A stretch of DNA of 64,000 nucleotides from Granulicella sp. L60 (GTDB taxonomy: Bacteria > Acidobacteriota > Terriglobia > Terriglobales > Acidobacteriaceae): NCBI RefSeq assembly GCF_009765825.1, contig NZ_LMUR01000015.1:261635-325634 (forward strand), in the 5' to 3' direction. The translations under genes and the position numbers were made by a program. Each line of letters begins with the position of its first letter. The first letter of the stretch is position 1. Positions 36,546 to 45,320 of the stretch are shown here, piece by piece. The notes under the pieces are model-generated. The model saw only the letters and a program-made list of their open reading frames with translations, did no database searches and was not told the origin of the DNA.

Positions 36546-37895
36546 ATGTACAAATCATATGAAAGAAATGGTGATTTAGCATTGCATGATTGCACTCGAA
36601 CTCGTATTGGTCTCATTGGCGCCAGTTTTGAAACAGGGAACATGGGCGTAGGTGCACTGGCTGCCGGTGCTATAAGGTGCATCTATACCCAATGGCCTGA
36701 TGCGGAGATATTTATCCTTGACTATGCTAAGAAAGCTTCTTCGCGGTCGCTTTACCTAGGCGACGAAGTGGTTGAGGTTAAGCTGCTAAATATTAGATTT
36801 TCCAAGAGGCTATATCTCAGTAACAATATTGCCGCATTGATTTCTGTTGCTTTGATTTTGCGGCTCATTCCTTCGCGTAGGGCTCGTGAGTGGCTATCAT
36901 TAAAAAATTTAGCATTTCAAGAGATATACCGCAGCGATATGTTTGCATCCATCGCCGGCGGAGATAGCTTTAGCGATATCTATGGTCTGCGACGGTTTCT
37001 CTACATTACAATGCCGCAAATTCTAATTATTGTTATGAGCAAGAAACTAATTCTCTTACCTCAGACATTTGGACCATTCCGCTGTAGGTTGTCCCGCATA
37101 ATCGCTAGATTTATCACAAGAAACGCAGAAGCAATTTACACCCGTGACTGCCAGAGCATTGCAGAGATAGATCGACTACATGAAGGCGAGTATTCAAGAC
37201 CAAAACCTACGTTTCGCTATGATGTTGGCTTTGCGCTTGAGCCAACGATACCCAATAAGATAAGCATCGGCGGCGAGATAGATCTTACTAGCGATAAACT
37301 AATCGGTTTTAATATTAGTGGGCTGCTGTACATGGGCGGCTATGATCGAAACAACATGTTTGGTCTCCAAGTTGACTACCGAGATCTCGTGCGCCAGATA
37401 CTCGACCTTCTGATTGACACTAAAGGAGCTTCAGTATTATTGATTCCCCATGTGTTTGGTAATGACGAGAGTTCAGAAAGCGACGTTATTGCGAACAACG
37501 CAGTTTACCAAGCGTACGGGGAGAAATATGGTTGCCGACTTGGGCTACTACAAGGCGATTATGACCAGGGCGAAGTTAAACATGTGATTGGGATGTGTGG
37601 CTTCTTCGTTGGTTCACGGATGCATGCCTGTATTGCCGCAACCTCTCAGTGCGTACCGGCTGTCGCTATAGCTTACAGCGATAAATTTATTGGTGTCATG
37701 GAAGCAATTGGCCACGCGGACGTTGTGGCAGATGCTCGCGAGCTCAACATGGGCGAACTGCTGGCACGGGTCTCGCAATCTTATGACTGCCGTTTCGAGG
37801 TTCTTCGGCAGCTTGAGCAGTCAATGCCACAAGTGACCAGAGCTGCGCTCCACCTTTTCAGCGAGCCTAATCATGATAGCAGCGGGATAAATTAA
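36546..37895 (+). CDS. Polysaccharide pyruvyl transferase family protein
   Basis: This PF04230 protein has 449 residues. Visible are IGLIGASFETGNMGVGALAAGAIRCIYTQWPDAEI, a FASIAGGDSFSDIYG segment, LILLPQTFGPFRCRLSRIIARFITRNAEAIYTRDCQSI, LLIPHVFGNDESSESD, and the conserved FFVGSRMHACIAATSQCVPAVAIAYSDKF. Family members add pyruvate ketals from phosphoenolpyruvate to sugars of exopolysaccharides, or act in related cell-wall steps (CsaB, WcaK). The six-base gap to the preceding gene places it in the same operon. It pairs with the FrhB-type gene upstream. The negative charge of a pyruvylated polymer would fit an acidic exopolysaccharide. Confidence 0.88.
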   Translation: MYKSYERNGDLALHDCTRTRIGLIGASFETGNMGVGALAAGAIRCIYTQWPDAEIFILDYAKKASSRSLYLGDEVVEVKLLNIRFSKRLYLSNNIAALISVALILRLIPSRRAREWLSLKNLAFQEIYRSDMFASIAGGDSFSDIYGLRRFLYITMPQILIIVMSKKLILLPQTFGPFRCRLSRIIARFITRNAEAIYTRDCQSIAEIDRLHEGEYSRPKPTFRYDVGFALEPTIPNKISIGGEIDLTSDKLIGFNISGLLYMGGYDRNNMFGLQVDYRDLVRQILDLLIDTKGASVLLIPHVFGNDESSESDVIANNAVYQAYGEKYGCRLGLLQGDYDQGEVKHVIGMCGFFVGSRMHACIAATSQCVPAVAIAYSDKFIGVMEAIGHADVVADARELNMGELLARVSQSYDCRFEVLRQLEQSMPQVTRAALHLFSEPNHDSSGIN

Positions 37896-38115
37896 TCTAG
37901 CCTTCATTATCGGGCAGACCTGCGGACCTTATTGAATTTCTATCGTTCTCGTCGTACCGAACGGAAATGATATTTACGTTGGCAAGTCGGAATATCCTCA
38001 AGACAACCGAATGGATAACAGCTTTGCAAGCAACCAGTACCATCGGGCAAGCACCACTTTTCAGAACTGGGCGGAAACCTAGCTCATCATCTTAGAAGTA
38101 TGGAGATCTCTTCCC

Positions 38116-38664
38116 ATGTCTAAACTTCGTAGTTACGCGCCAGTCTTCATGAAGAGGATAATTTGGAACTGGAAGCACCAGCGCAGCAGCATCGATCCCG
38201 CACGGTGCCCGCAGGACCTACTCGAGTGCGTCCGTACCCTAGAGTCCAACTCTGGAGTTCTTGATTTGGGATGTGGCGCCGGCAATCTTCGAGCGGCTCT
38301 CCGATCACGTGGCTGGAACGGTCACTTCATTGGCGTTGACGTCTCCGAACAAGTCATGGAAATAGCCAAAAAATCTGAAGATAGTAATGCCGAATGGCAC
38401 GTCAGCGCAATAGAGAATTTCCCAATTCTCAGCCAAAGGATCGACGCCATCTGCTTCTGCGAATCCATCTACTATGTAAAACCCTTGTCCGTTCCAGATC
38501 TGCTTGCGAGATGCCGTCAATCTCTTGTCTCTGGAGGGCGAATTGTCATCCGCATTTGGGACGCCGATCTGCACCGCGAATACATTACGCTTCTTGTGGG
38601 CTTGGGTGCTCAGTCCAACCCGCCCATTTACATCTTGGCTAAGGAGCCCGCGGCCCACAAGTAG
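38116..38664 (+). CDS. Class I SAM-dependent methyltransferase
   Basis: This small methyltransferase has 182 residues. Motif I is VLDLGCGAGNLRAAL, followed by FIGVDVSEQVMEIAKK (motif II acidic residue) and IDAICFCESIYYV, then LVSGGRIVIRIW. It lacks a long C-terminal substrate domain, so it is close to the minimal fold. A GGAG lies nine bases before the ATG. It follows the pyruvyl transferase by 220 bp with no gene between and may O-methylate the sugar chain. It could also be a separate unit. Confidence 0.84.
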   Translation: MSKLRSYAPVFMKRIIWNWKHQRSSIDPARCPQDLLECVRTLESNSGVLDLGCGAGNLRAALRSRGWNGHFIGVDVSEQVMEIAKKSEDSNAEWHVSAIENFPILSQRIDAICFCESIYYVKPLSVPDLLARCRQSLVSGGRIVIRIWDADLHREYITLLVGLGAQSNPPIYILAKEPAAHK

Positions 38665-38708
38665 GAACTACATGGGCCGCAGGTTCGTCGTCGGGCGAGA
38701 AACTCGTT

Positions 38709-40001
38709 TCAATGGGCAGTGCCAGTCAGATTGGTCGGAGGATTTGGGCTAATGCCGGTGGCGAATTCGTAGGCGCCTCGATCCCAAGTCGTGCGTGTGT
38801 TGCCATCGTAGTCAACGTTGTAAGGGCTACCTAAGCTCAGCCCGGCATTTGTGTGCGCGGTCAAGTGGTAGTTTTCTCCTGTCAAACTTACGAACGGATT
38901 GGAAGCCTTGCCCTGTCCGTGAGTTTCACTCAAAGATACGTTGGAAAAATCGTAGTCATCGGAGGAAAAGCCGCCAGTCCCGTTTGTATTCCAATAAATA
39001 TTGTTCCTGCCCTGCGAGCTGGATGACCAGGTTCCTCCGTTAGACGTTAAAACAGTTCCGTACGGTATGTTGGCCAGCGTGTTGTTGTAGGAATAGACCA
39101 GCATGTTATTAGTTTGAGACTCAAGGTATCGAGGGTAGCTGCTTGTGCTTGGATCATGCCAGATGTTTCCGTAGATGTACCAAGTCCCGGTACCAAGAAA
39201 CATCAATCCTTCGGTATCCCAGTTGACCACTTCGTTGTAGCGAAAGGTTGCCGTTCCCCCTCCGATATTTCCTACGTTCGGATGGCAGATGTCGCCCACG
39301 CTGTCTAGGCTGTCGGCTAGTCGGCTGTGCTCTATCACCAAGTTAGTTTCCCCGTAGAGCACCATATTATTGCAAGCACCGTGGAAGTTCATGTACTGGA
39401 GCAACCAGCTATCTTGCGTGTCGTAGTCTGATCCGTTCCAATGCTCGATTACGAAAGAACGATGATCCCCTAGATTGTGGCAGGGGGTTGAGCCACATGG
39501 CCCCGCTACCTCGATATAACGCAGAGTCACATTATGAGTCGGAGCCGACGTTCCTCCCACTCCGACATAGGCACTCCCAGACGGGTTCTGCATAATGACC
39601 TGAATTCCGTTAGAGACAGCACCGTCAATAGTGACGTAGCTAGTTGCGATTTCAATCGTGCCCGTCATCACAACTTGTCCGTCGAAAGCCGAGTTCCATC
39701 CAGCCGTTACTGATCCACAAGTCGTGTCCGCAGCGGTGGCCCGTCGGATGGTGATTGGGCTGCCGGATGTGCCACTCGCCCCGGTTGTAATTGATCCGGA
39801 GTAAGTCCCCCCAGCTACGCACACCACGTCTCCCGCGGCAAGTCCACTCCAGCCAATACTGGAGAGGTCTGTCCAGGCGCTTGCCCACGAAGTTCCATTA
39901 TTGGATCCAGTGGCGGATTTGTTGACGAATTTTGTGGCGGACCACGATGGTATTGCTGCCATCATAAATAGAATGAACCCTACTGTTTTTGACCATTTCA
40001 T
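38709..40001 (-). CDS. Secreted right-handed parallel beta-helix protein
   Basis: The protein has 430 residues with a signal peptide (TVGFILFMMAAIPSWSA). The mature part begins KFVNKSATGSNNGTSWASAWTDL, the usual opening of pectate-lyase-like or DUF1565-type beta-helix proteins. Strand repeats such as YVTIDG, NVTLRYIEV, NLVIEHSRL and ATFRYNEVVNW follow. It ends on a Gly/Pro/Thr linker (SPNPPTNLTGTAH), as if a fibronectin-like domain had been cut off. It stands opposite to the polysaccharide operon, to which it converges. A polysaccharide-degrading or binding role is inferred from fold and place. AGGAAAT precedes the ATG. Confidence 0.8.
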   Translation of the reverse strand: MKWSKTVGFILFMMAAIPSWSATKFVNKSATGSNNGTSWASAWTDLSSIGWSGLAAGDVVCVAGGTYSGSITTGASGTSGSPITIRRATAADTTCGSVTAGWNSAFDGQVVMTGTIEIATSYVTIDGAVSNGIQVIMQNPSGSAYVGVGGTSAPTHNVTLRYIEVAGPCGSTPCHNLGDHRSFVIEHWNGSDYDTQDSWLLQYMNFHGACNNMVLYGETNLVIEHSRLADSLDSVGDICHPNVGNIGGGTATFRYNEVVNWDTEGLMFLGTGTWYIYGNIWHDPSTSSYPRYLESQTNNMLVYSYNNTLANIPYGTVLTSNGGTWSSSSQGRNNIYWNTNGTGGFSSDDYDFSNVSLSETHGQGKASNPFVSLTGENYHLTAHTNAGLSLGSPYNVDYDGNTRTTWDRGAYEFATGISPNPPTNLTGTAH

Positions 40002-41268
40002 AATTGGAATTTCCTATTCGTACTCTCTAGTCGTTATGTCGGTTAGTAAAGCTATTGTGCTCCACATCGCAAATGAAGGGTCGATAATCTTATATGTCGA
40101 CGACCTGGTCTGAGTAAAACTTTCGATCTGCTATGCGTCCACCTCTGCAGCAGGCATGAAGATGAACATTAGACCGCGAGCGCACCTGGGTGGAATGAAG
40201 ACTGGGATTTATCGCGATTAAATCGGGAGCGAGCATCTGCGGTTGTGATCAGGCAGCAGAGGATTGCAAGAACGAGTAGGGTCCAAGGAGCATTGATGCT
40301 ACGAGGTTGTGTGCCGGAGCAGATGGGGAGAAGGTTTCGCTTCTGAAAATTACTCTGAGGAGTGCGAGAAGTTATTGGGGGAATCGGGCCGGGGGAGGCA
40401 AGAATAGCGTATTTTGACGACACGGACATCACCTCTTGAAGCGTGCAAAAGAAACATGAGTAAGAGGCAGGGCAAAAGAAAAAGAGAGGTAGTGTTCTAT
40501 TGTTTTGTACGAATGCATCTCGCCCAACTGGCAGAGGCGTTCGATGCAGGGGAGATGATTTTGTCTTACCTGGCAACGATGAGTTGCACAGGGCGCCTAT
40601 CATTCCCAACGTTCGTACAAAAGCAAACGTTTTTACAGCAGTTTGTGGTTTATCAAGGCAAAATCACAGGAAGAGCGGAATGCCTCACCCATTACAATTT
40701 CAGACTGACATTCGCAGTTGGGTGACGCAATCACACAAATAGGTTACAAAATCGACCAAGCATCGGTTCCCCAACACCTGATGCGTTTATACCAAAGATC
40801 CCCACAGCAATCAAGCAAACCCCATACAAGCTAATCGCCCGCTTGGACGGCTGTTGAATACAGTCTCATATCGCTCATTTGTGGTACTAGGATCAGGCGT
40901 ACAGCAGATAGGTCAGGGCGGTGAGATCTGCGCATTGACAGGCCGTTAGTTACACGCCTCAGCTCACATTTTAGTATGGGAGCATTGATTGCGAATGGAA
41001 GTAACTCAGCGGACACCTATTCTTCAGAACTGGCGATGCCGAACCATGTTCACGGTCATATCTAATATCTGATTGCACTATGGTGCCTGAACAGTTATAT
41101 TGAGCCAACCACTTTTTTCCTCGTAAGTTACAAAGCCTTTGTGACCGTCTCCGCAGTTGCACTTAGGATTCTGACAGGCTAGGCGCTGGCAGGCATTCTA
41201 TCTTGCAGGAGAAAGTCTCTGTTGACTGCCCAGTTCAGGATGTTGTTGCAAATACTCTCTCTTGCACC
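40002..41268. other. Long mostly non-coding interval
   Basis: About 1.2 kb contains one weak small ORF on the minus strand (40169-40429) and otherwise nothing I can support. It lies between the A+T-rich polysaccharide locus and the G+C-rich region to its right and may be an old island boundary. Confidence 0.45.
40169..40429 (-). CDS. Possible small hydrophobic hypothetical protein
   Basis: An 86-residue frame begins at an ATG with AAGAGG just upstream. It has a proline/serine-rich N-terminal half and one hydrophobic stretch (APWTLLVLAILCCLITTADA) before a basic tail. It resembles a signal-anchor peptide in layout, but no family is recognised and the ribosome spacing is short. It could be chance. 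Confidence 0.28.
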   Translation of the reverse strand: MSVSSKYAILASPGPIPPITSRTPQSNFQKRNLLPICSGTQPRSINAPWTLLVLAILCCLITTADARSRFNRDKSQSSFHPGALAV

Positions 41269-41958
41269 ATGGTTGGAGGAGCGTTGTCTTACCTGGTTTT
41301 CCTTACACTTCGGTCAGTCGTCCTCTTTGCAACGCTTGCTCCGTCGCAGCAGTCCCCCCAGGCACTTCAGCCTGAACCGGCGATCGTTCAGCCCGGCGCT
41401 CCCGGCACCGGCAACAAGATCATTTCCAAAGCTGCCGCAACTGCTAACGAAGCGCCTAAGGCACCTTCCAAAGCCGACATCGATTTCATGCAGGGCATGA
41501 TTATGCACCACACACAAGCTGTCGAAATGACTGAGCTCTTGAAGACCCGCACCAAGGATCCTGAGGTTATGGAGCTGGGTAAGAAGATCGACGTCTCTCA
41601 AAGCGATGAGATGCGCTGGATGAAGCAGTGGCTTAGCGATCGCGGCTTTCCAATCTCCGCCGATCCCATGGCAGGCATGGACATGAAGGGTATGGATATG
41701 AGCATGCCCACGATGCCCGGCATGCTGACTGCTGCTCAGATGGACGCCCTGCGCAAGGCCAGTGGACCTGAATTCGACCACCTTTTTCTTACAGGAATGA
41801 TTCAGCACCACAGCGGCGCTCTGCAGATGGTCAAAGATCTCTTTGCCAACCCTGGGGCAGGTCAGGACCCACAACTGTTCGACTTCGCCAGCGACGTCGA
41901 CAACACACAACAGGCTGAAATTGACATCATGCGTCACATGCTGAAGGAGAGACAATGA
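41269..41958 (+). CDS. DUF305 protein with methionine-rich insert, secreted
   Basis: This DUF305 (ferritin-like helical) protein has about 229 residues from the ATG at 41269. A TTG at 41203 would add 22 residues, and no ribosome site decides between them. An N-terminal hydrophobic segment (YLVFLTLRSVVLFATLA) suggests export. Two copies of the HHxxAxxM motif are seen: MIMHHTQAVEM and MIQHHSGALQM. They are separated by a Met-rich stretch (AGMDMKGMDMSMPTMPGM) of the kind that binds Cu(I) in other proteins. Copper or other metal handling is inferred from these features. The stop overlaps the next gene by ATGA, so the two act together. Confidence 0.85.
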   Translation: MVGGALSYLVFLTLRSVVLFATLAPSQQSPQALQPEPAIVQPGAPGTGNKIISKAAATANEAPKAPSKADIDFMQGMIMHHTQAVEMTELLKTRTKDPEVMELGKKIDVSQSDEMRWMKQWLSDRGFPISADPMAGMDMKGMDMSMPTMPGMLTAAQMDALRKASGPEFDHLFLTGMIQHHSGALQMVKDLFANPGAGQDPQLFDFASDVDNTQQAEIDIMRHMLKERQ

Positions 41959-43988
41959 TCCGAAGTATTTCTTCGCGCTTCACCTGCAACGTCCTGGCGC
42001 TGGTCCTTTCCTTGTCAGCTACCGGCCTCTGCACTGCCCAGACTTCTACTACTGCATCTGCGGCGACCCCCACGGCCAAGATGCCACCTAAGCCACCCAG
42101 CGTCTTCGTCAATGCACGCTCCGGCTCGGACGATCCTCGCGTCGGCCTCAAAGGCGGCCTCTATGACGCCAACACCGCCATCCTCGGCATGAAGCTGGTC
42201 TCGACAACCCCCAAGCCCGCCGGCTTTGCGCCTGACCTCGACTCCATCAAGGCCGTCGATGCCACGCCTCCGCCGCCGCCTGTTGATCCCGACGCTCCTC
42301 GCCAACCCGGCGCCACGCATCCCAGCGGACCTCGCGCCAACTACGGTGGGACGAACTCGGACCTCGCCTTCAACTCCAAGTACCTGTTCAACGGCAACTA
42401 CAGCGGCGTCAATATCTATGACATCTCCGACCCAACGCGCATGACGTTGCTCACCTCGATGGTTTGTCCCGGCGGTCAGGGTGATGTCTCGGTCTACAAA
42501 AATCTCCTCTTCATGTCGGTCGAAGCTGCCAACGGCCGCATGGATTGCGGTACCCAGGGCTTCGCTACTGCGAGTCCCGAAGCTCAACCACCTACTCCGA
42601 CCGGCGACGCAGCAGCCGATGCCGCCGCTATGAGAGCCTTTAGAACGCGTCAGCCTGCGCCCAGCCCAGATCGCGTGAAAGGTGTCCGGATCTTCGATAT
42701 CTCCGACATCCACAACCCGAAGCAGGTTGCTGACGTTCAGACGTGCCGTGGCTCTCACACGCACACCCTTGTGCTCGACCCCAACGATAAGGACAATGTC
42801 TACATCTATGTCTCCGGCTCTGCGGGTGTTCGTCCCTCCGCCGAGCTTGGCGGCTGCTCGGGAGCTGATCCTGACAAGGATCCCGATACTGCGTTGTTTA
42901 CCATCGTCATCATCAAGGTGCCGGTCGCGCATCCTGAACTGGCTAAGGTGATTGCTAGCCCGCGCATCTTCTCCGATCCCGAGACGGGCAATGTGAACGG
43001 TTTGTGGAAGGGCGGCAACCATGGTGATGGCACACAGACTACCTCCTCCACCCGAGGCTGCCATGACATCACCGCCTACTCCTGGCTTGGTCTGGCCGGC
43101 GGCGCGTGCTCCGGTAACGGCATCCTGCTGGACATCCGAGACCCCGCACATCCAAAGCGCCTCGATGCCGTCACCGATCCCAACTACGCCTTCTGGCACT
43201 CGGCCAACTTCTCCAACGACGGCAAGACTGTCCTTTTCACGGATGAGTGGGGCGGCGGTGGCCAGCCGCGCTGCCGCGTCTCCGACCCCATGGCTTGGGG
43301 CGCGGATGCGATCTTCTCCATCACTGCTGACAAGAAGTTGAAGCTCGACGCGTACTACAAGATGCCCGCCCCCCAGACCGACAAGGAGAACTGCGTCGCG
43401 CATAACGGCTCGATGATTCCAGTTCCGGGACGCAACATCGAAGTCCAGTCCTGGTATCAGGGAGGCGTCTCCATCATGGACTACACCGACCCATCGCACC
43501 CCTTCGAGATTGGTTACTTCGATCGCGGCCCCGTTGACGATAGCCGTCCTGCGATGGGTGGCCAGTGGTCCACCTACTACTACAACGGCTATATCTATGG
43601 CTCAGAGATTGCACGTGGTACGGACGTCCTCAAACTTGTTCCCACCAAAGACCTCACACAAAACGAGATCGATGCAGCGGCCCAGGTCTATCTGCCTGAG
43701 TTGAACGTTCAGGACCAGCCCCACATAGACTATCCGATGACATTTGTCACGGCGAAGGCCTACCTTGACCAACTTGGCCGCGGTAGCAGCCTGGCCGCAG
43801 ACAAGATCGCGGAGATCAACGCCCACATCGACGCGAAGAACATCAAGAAGCTTCACGCCGATGCCAAGACAGCAGAAAGAGCCGCAGCCACTGCTAAAAC
43901 ACCGGCAGACGCCGACCGTCTCCACGCACTATCGAAGATCCTCGTCAGTGATGGTGCAGGTGCAGGTACCACCAAGGCCGGCGAGTAA
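41955..43988 (+). CDS. Secreted LVIVD-repeat beta-propeller protein
   Basis: The protein has 677 residues with a signal peptide (NVLALVLSLSATGLCTAQ). LVIVD-type repeats are seen in GVNIYDISDPTRMTLLTSM, GVRIFDISDIHNPKQVADV, NGILLDIRDPAHPKRLDAV and GVSIMDYTDPSHPFEIGYF, each naming a strand with xxIxDxxDPxxP. A GxPRCRVSDP and a TDKENCVAHNG segment add conserved cysteines. The C-terminus is an alanine/lysine-rich helix (KKLHADAKTAERAAATAKTPADADR). GGAGAGAC precedes the start. It is coupled to the DUF305 gene and probably a periplasmic or surface partner. Its ligand is unknown. Confidence 0.85.
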   Translation: MIRSISSRFTCNVLALVLSLSATGLCTAQTSTTASAATPTAKMPPKPPSVFVNARSGSDDPRVGLKGGLYDANTAILGMKLVSTTPKPAGFAPDLDSIKAVDATPPPPPVDPDAPRQPGATHPSGPRANYGGTNSDLAFNSKYLFNGNYSGVNIYDISDPTRMTLLTSMVCPGGQGDVSVYKNLLFMSVEAANGRMDCGTQGFATASPEAQPPTPTGDAAADAAAMRAFRTRQPAPSPDRVKGVRIFDISDIHNPKQVADVQTCRGSHTHTLVLDPNDKDNVYIYVSGSAGVRPSAELGGCSGADPDKDPDTALFTIVIIKVPVAHPELAKVIASPRIFSDPETGNVNGLWKGGNHGDGTQTTSSTRGCHDITAYSWLGLAGGACSGNGILLDIRDPAHPKRLDAVTDPNYAFWHSANFSNDGKTVLFTDEWGGGGQPRCRVSDPMAWGADAIFSITADKKLKLDAYYKMPAPQTDKENCVAHNGSMIPVPGRNIEVQSWYQGGVSIMDYTDPSHPFEIGYFDRGPVDDSRPAMGGQWSTYYYNGYIYGSEIARGTDVLKLVPTKDLTQNEIDAAAQVYLPELNVQDQPHIDYPMTFVTAKAYLDQLGRGSSLAADKIAEINAHIDAKNIKKLHADAKTAERAAATAKTPADADRLHALSKILVSDGAGAGTTKAGE

Positions 43989-44207
43989 CCGAAAGGAACT
44001 ATAAGTCGGGTCGGAGATTGCGTTCCGACTGTTGCCATAGGGCTTAATGCGCCCGTTGAGCCTATGGCCTACCAGCGTGAGAAGATCTGCCACATCTCCG
44101 CGTTGACCAGGCATAAGCTGCGCTCAGTCTCTCTTCGTGATGAAGTGGTGGATGAGGCATCTTTGTCGGGGCTGCTGGCCTGTGCGGAAGTGTATAAACT
44201 GAAGTCG

Positions 44208-45320
44208 ATGGCTTGGTCTCCAGGAACTCGTGTTGGGTCATACGAGATAGTCGACGTTCTCGGTGACGGTGGTATGGGAAAAGTGTTTCGCGTGCGGCAC
44301 CTGATCTCCAACCGCGCAGAGGCAATGAAAGTGCTGCTCGCGGCATCTTCGGCAAGCCAGGAGATGCTGGATCGGTTTACGCAGGAGATTCGGGTGCTTG
44401 CCACACTGAATCATCCAAACATTGCAGTGCTGCATACGGCATTTCATCACGAAGAGCAGCTCGTGATGATTATGGAGTATGTGGAAGGGATGGATCTGCG
44501 GCACGTACTGGCAGCGGGGATTACGCTGGACCAGGCGGTAGCCTATACACGTCAGCTCCTCACGGCATTGGAGTATGCGCACTCGCGCGGAGTGATTCAT
44601 CGGGACATCAAGCCTTCGAATATCATGATCACCCCAGGGGGGCAGGTCAAGGTGCTTGATTTCGGGCTGGCACTGGCAGCCCCTGAAGTGCGGTTGACGA
44701 TGACCGGGGCACTGGTGGGATCGATGCACTACATAGCGCCGGAGCTGGTATCGGGCGAAGGGCACGATGCGCGGTCGGATCTTTATGCGGTGGGTGTGAC
44801 GCTATACGAGATGATTACAGGCAAACTCCCCATTGAGGGCGCGAACTACGCGCAGGTAATCGGGGGGCTTTTGCAGCGCCGTCCGGTATCGCCAAGCCAG
44901 ATCAACCCGCTGATTCCCCCGGAGTTTTCCGCAATCGTGATGAAGGCGCTGGCGAAAGAGAAGCAAGAACGGTGGCAGAACGCGAGAGACTTTCTTGTAG
45001 CGCTGGACGCGGCACATCTAGGCCGCGCTTCGGAGCTCAGAGTTGTTTCGCTTCCGACGTCTGCGTTGACGGGGGCCGCACAGCCAGGAGTGACTGGTGA
45101 GGCGTCTAAGTACGAGCCAGATCAGTTGAGTGAGATTGCGCTTAAGCTCGCCCACTATGTCGGTCCGATCGCGAGCGTGCTGGTAAAACGTGCTTCAAGC
45201 GCTTCGAATGATCTCCAGGCGCTCGTGGAGAAGGTCGCGCAGGAGATTGAGGGGGCAGAGGCGAGGCAGAGATTTCTCTCCTCGGTGAGCGGACAGTTTC
45301 GCAAGAGCGGCGTGTTGTAG
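44208..45320 (+). CDS. Eukaryote-like Ser/Thr protein kinase
   Basis: All kinase motifs are present: the glycine loop GDGGMGKV, VAIK-type lysine in AMKVLL, HRDIKPSN, DFGLAL, and APEL. It opens with MAWSPGTRVGSYEIVDVLG, the usual start in acidobacterial kinases, so the ATG at 44208 is preferred to the one at 44064. After the kinase domain come about 90 residues with the pattern LKLAHYVGPIASVLVKRAS...LVEKVAQEIEGAEARQRFL, a helical module also seen at the C-terminus of other bacterial kinases and cyclases. There is no transmembrane helix, so it is probably cytoplasmic. It converges with, and abuts, the heme sensor gene. The PP2C phosphatase further on may reverse its action. Confidence 0.9.
   Translation: MAWSPGTRVGSYEIVDVLGDGGMGKVFRVRHLISNRAEAMKVLLAASSASQEMLDRFTQEIRVLATLNHPNIAVLHTAFHHEEQLVMIMEYVEGMDLRHVLAAGITLDQAVAYTRQLLTALEYAHSRGVIHRDIKPSNIMITPGGQVKVLDFGLALAAPEVRLTMTGALVGSMHYIAPELVSGEGHDARSDLYAVGVTLYEMITGKLPIEGANYAQVIGGLLQRRPVSPSQINPLIPPEFSAIVMKALAKEKQERWQNARDFLVALDAAHLGRASELRVVSLPTSALTGAAQPGVTGEASKYEPDQLSEIALKLAHYVGPIASVLVKRASSASNDLQALVEKVAQEIEGAEARQRFLSSVSGQFRKSGVL

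Noticed and set aside
42015..43499. Minus-strand frame of 494 codons opposite the LVIVD gene
   Set aside because: High-GC sequence leaves the opposite strand open. The plus-strand frame has a signal peptide, repeats and a ribosome site.
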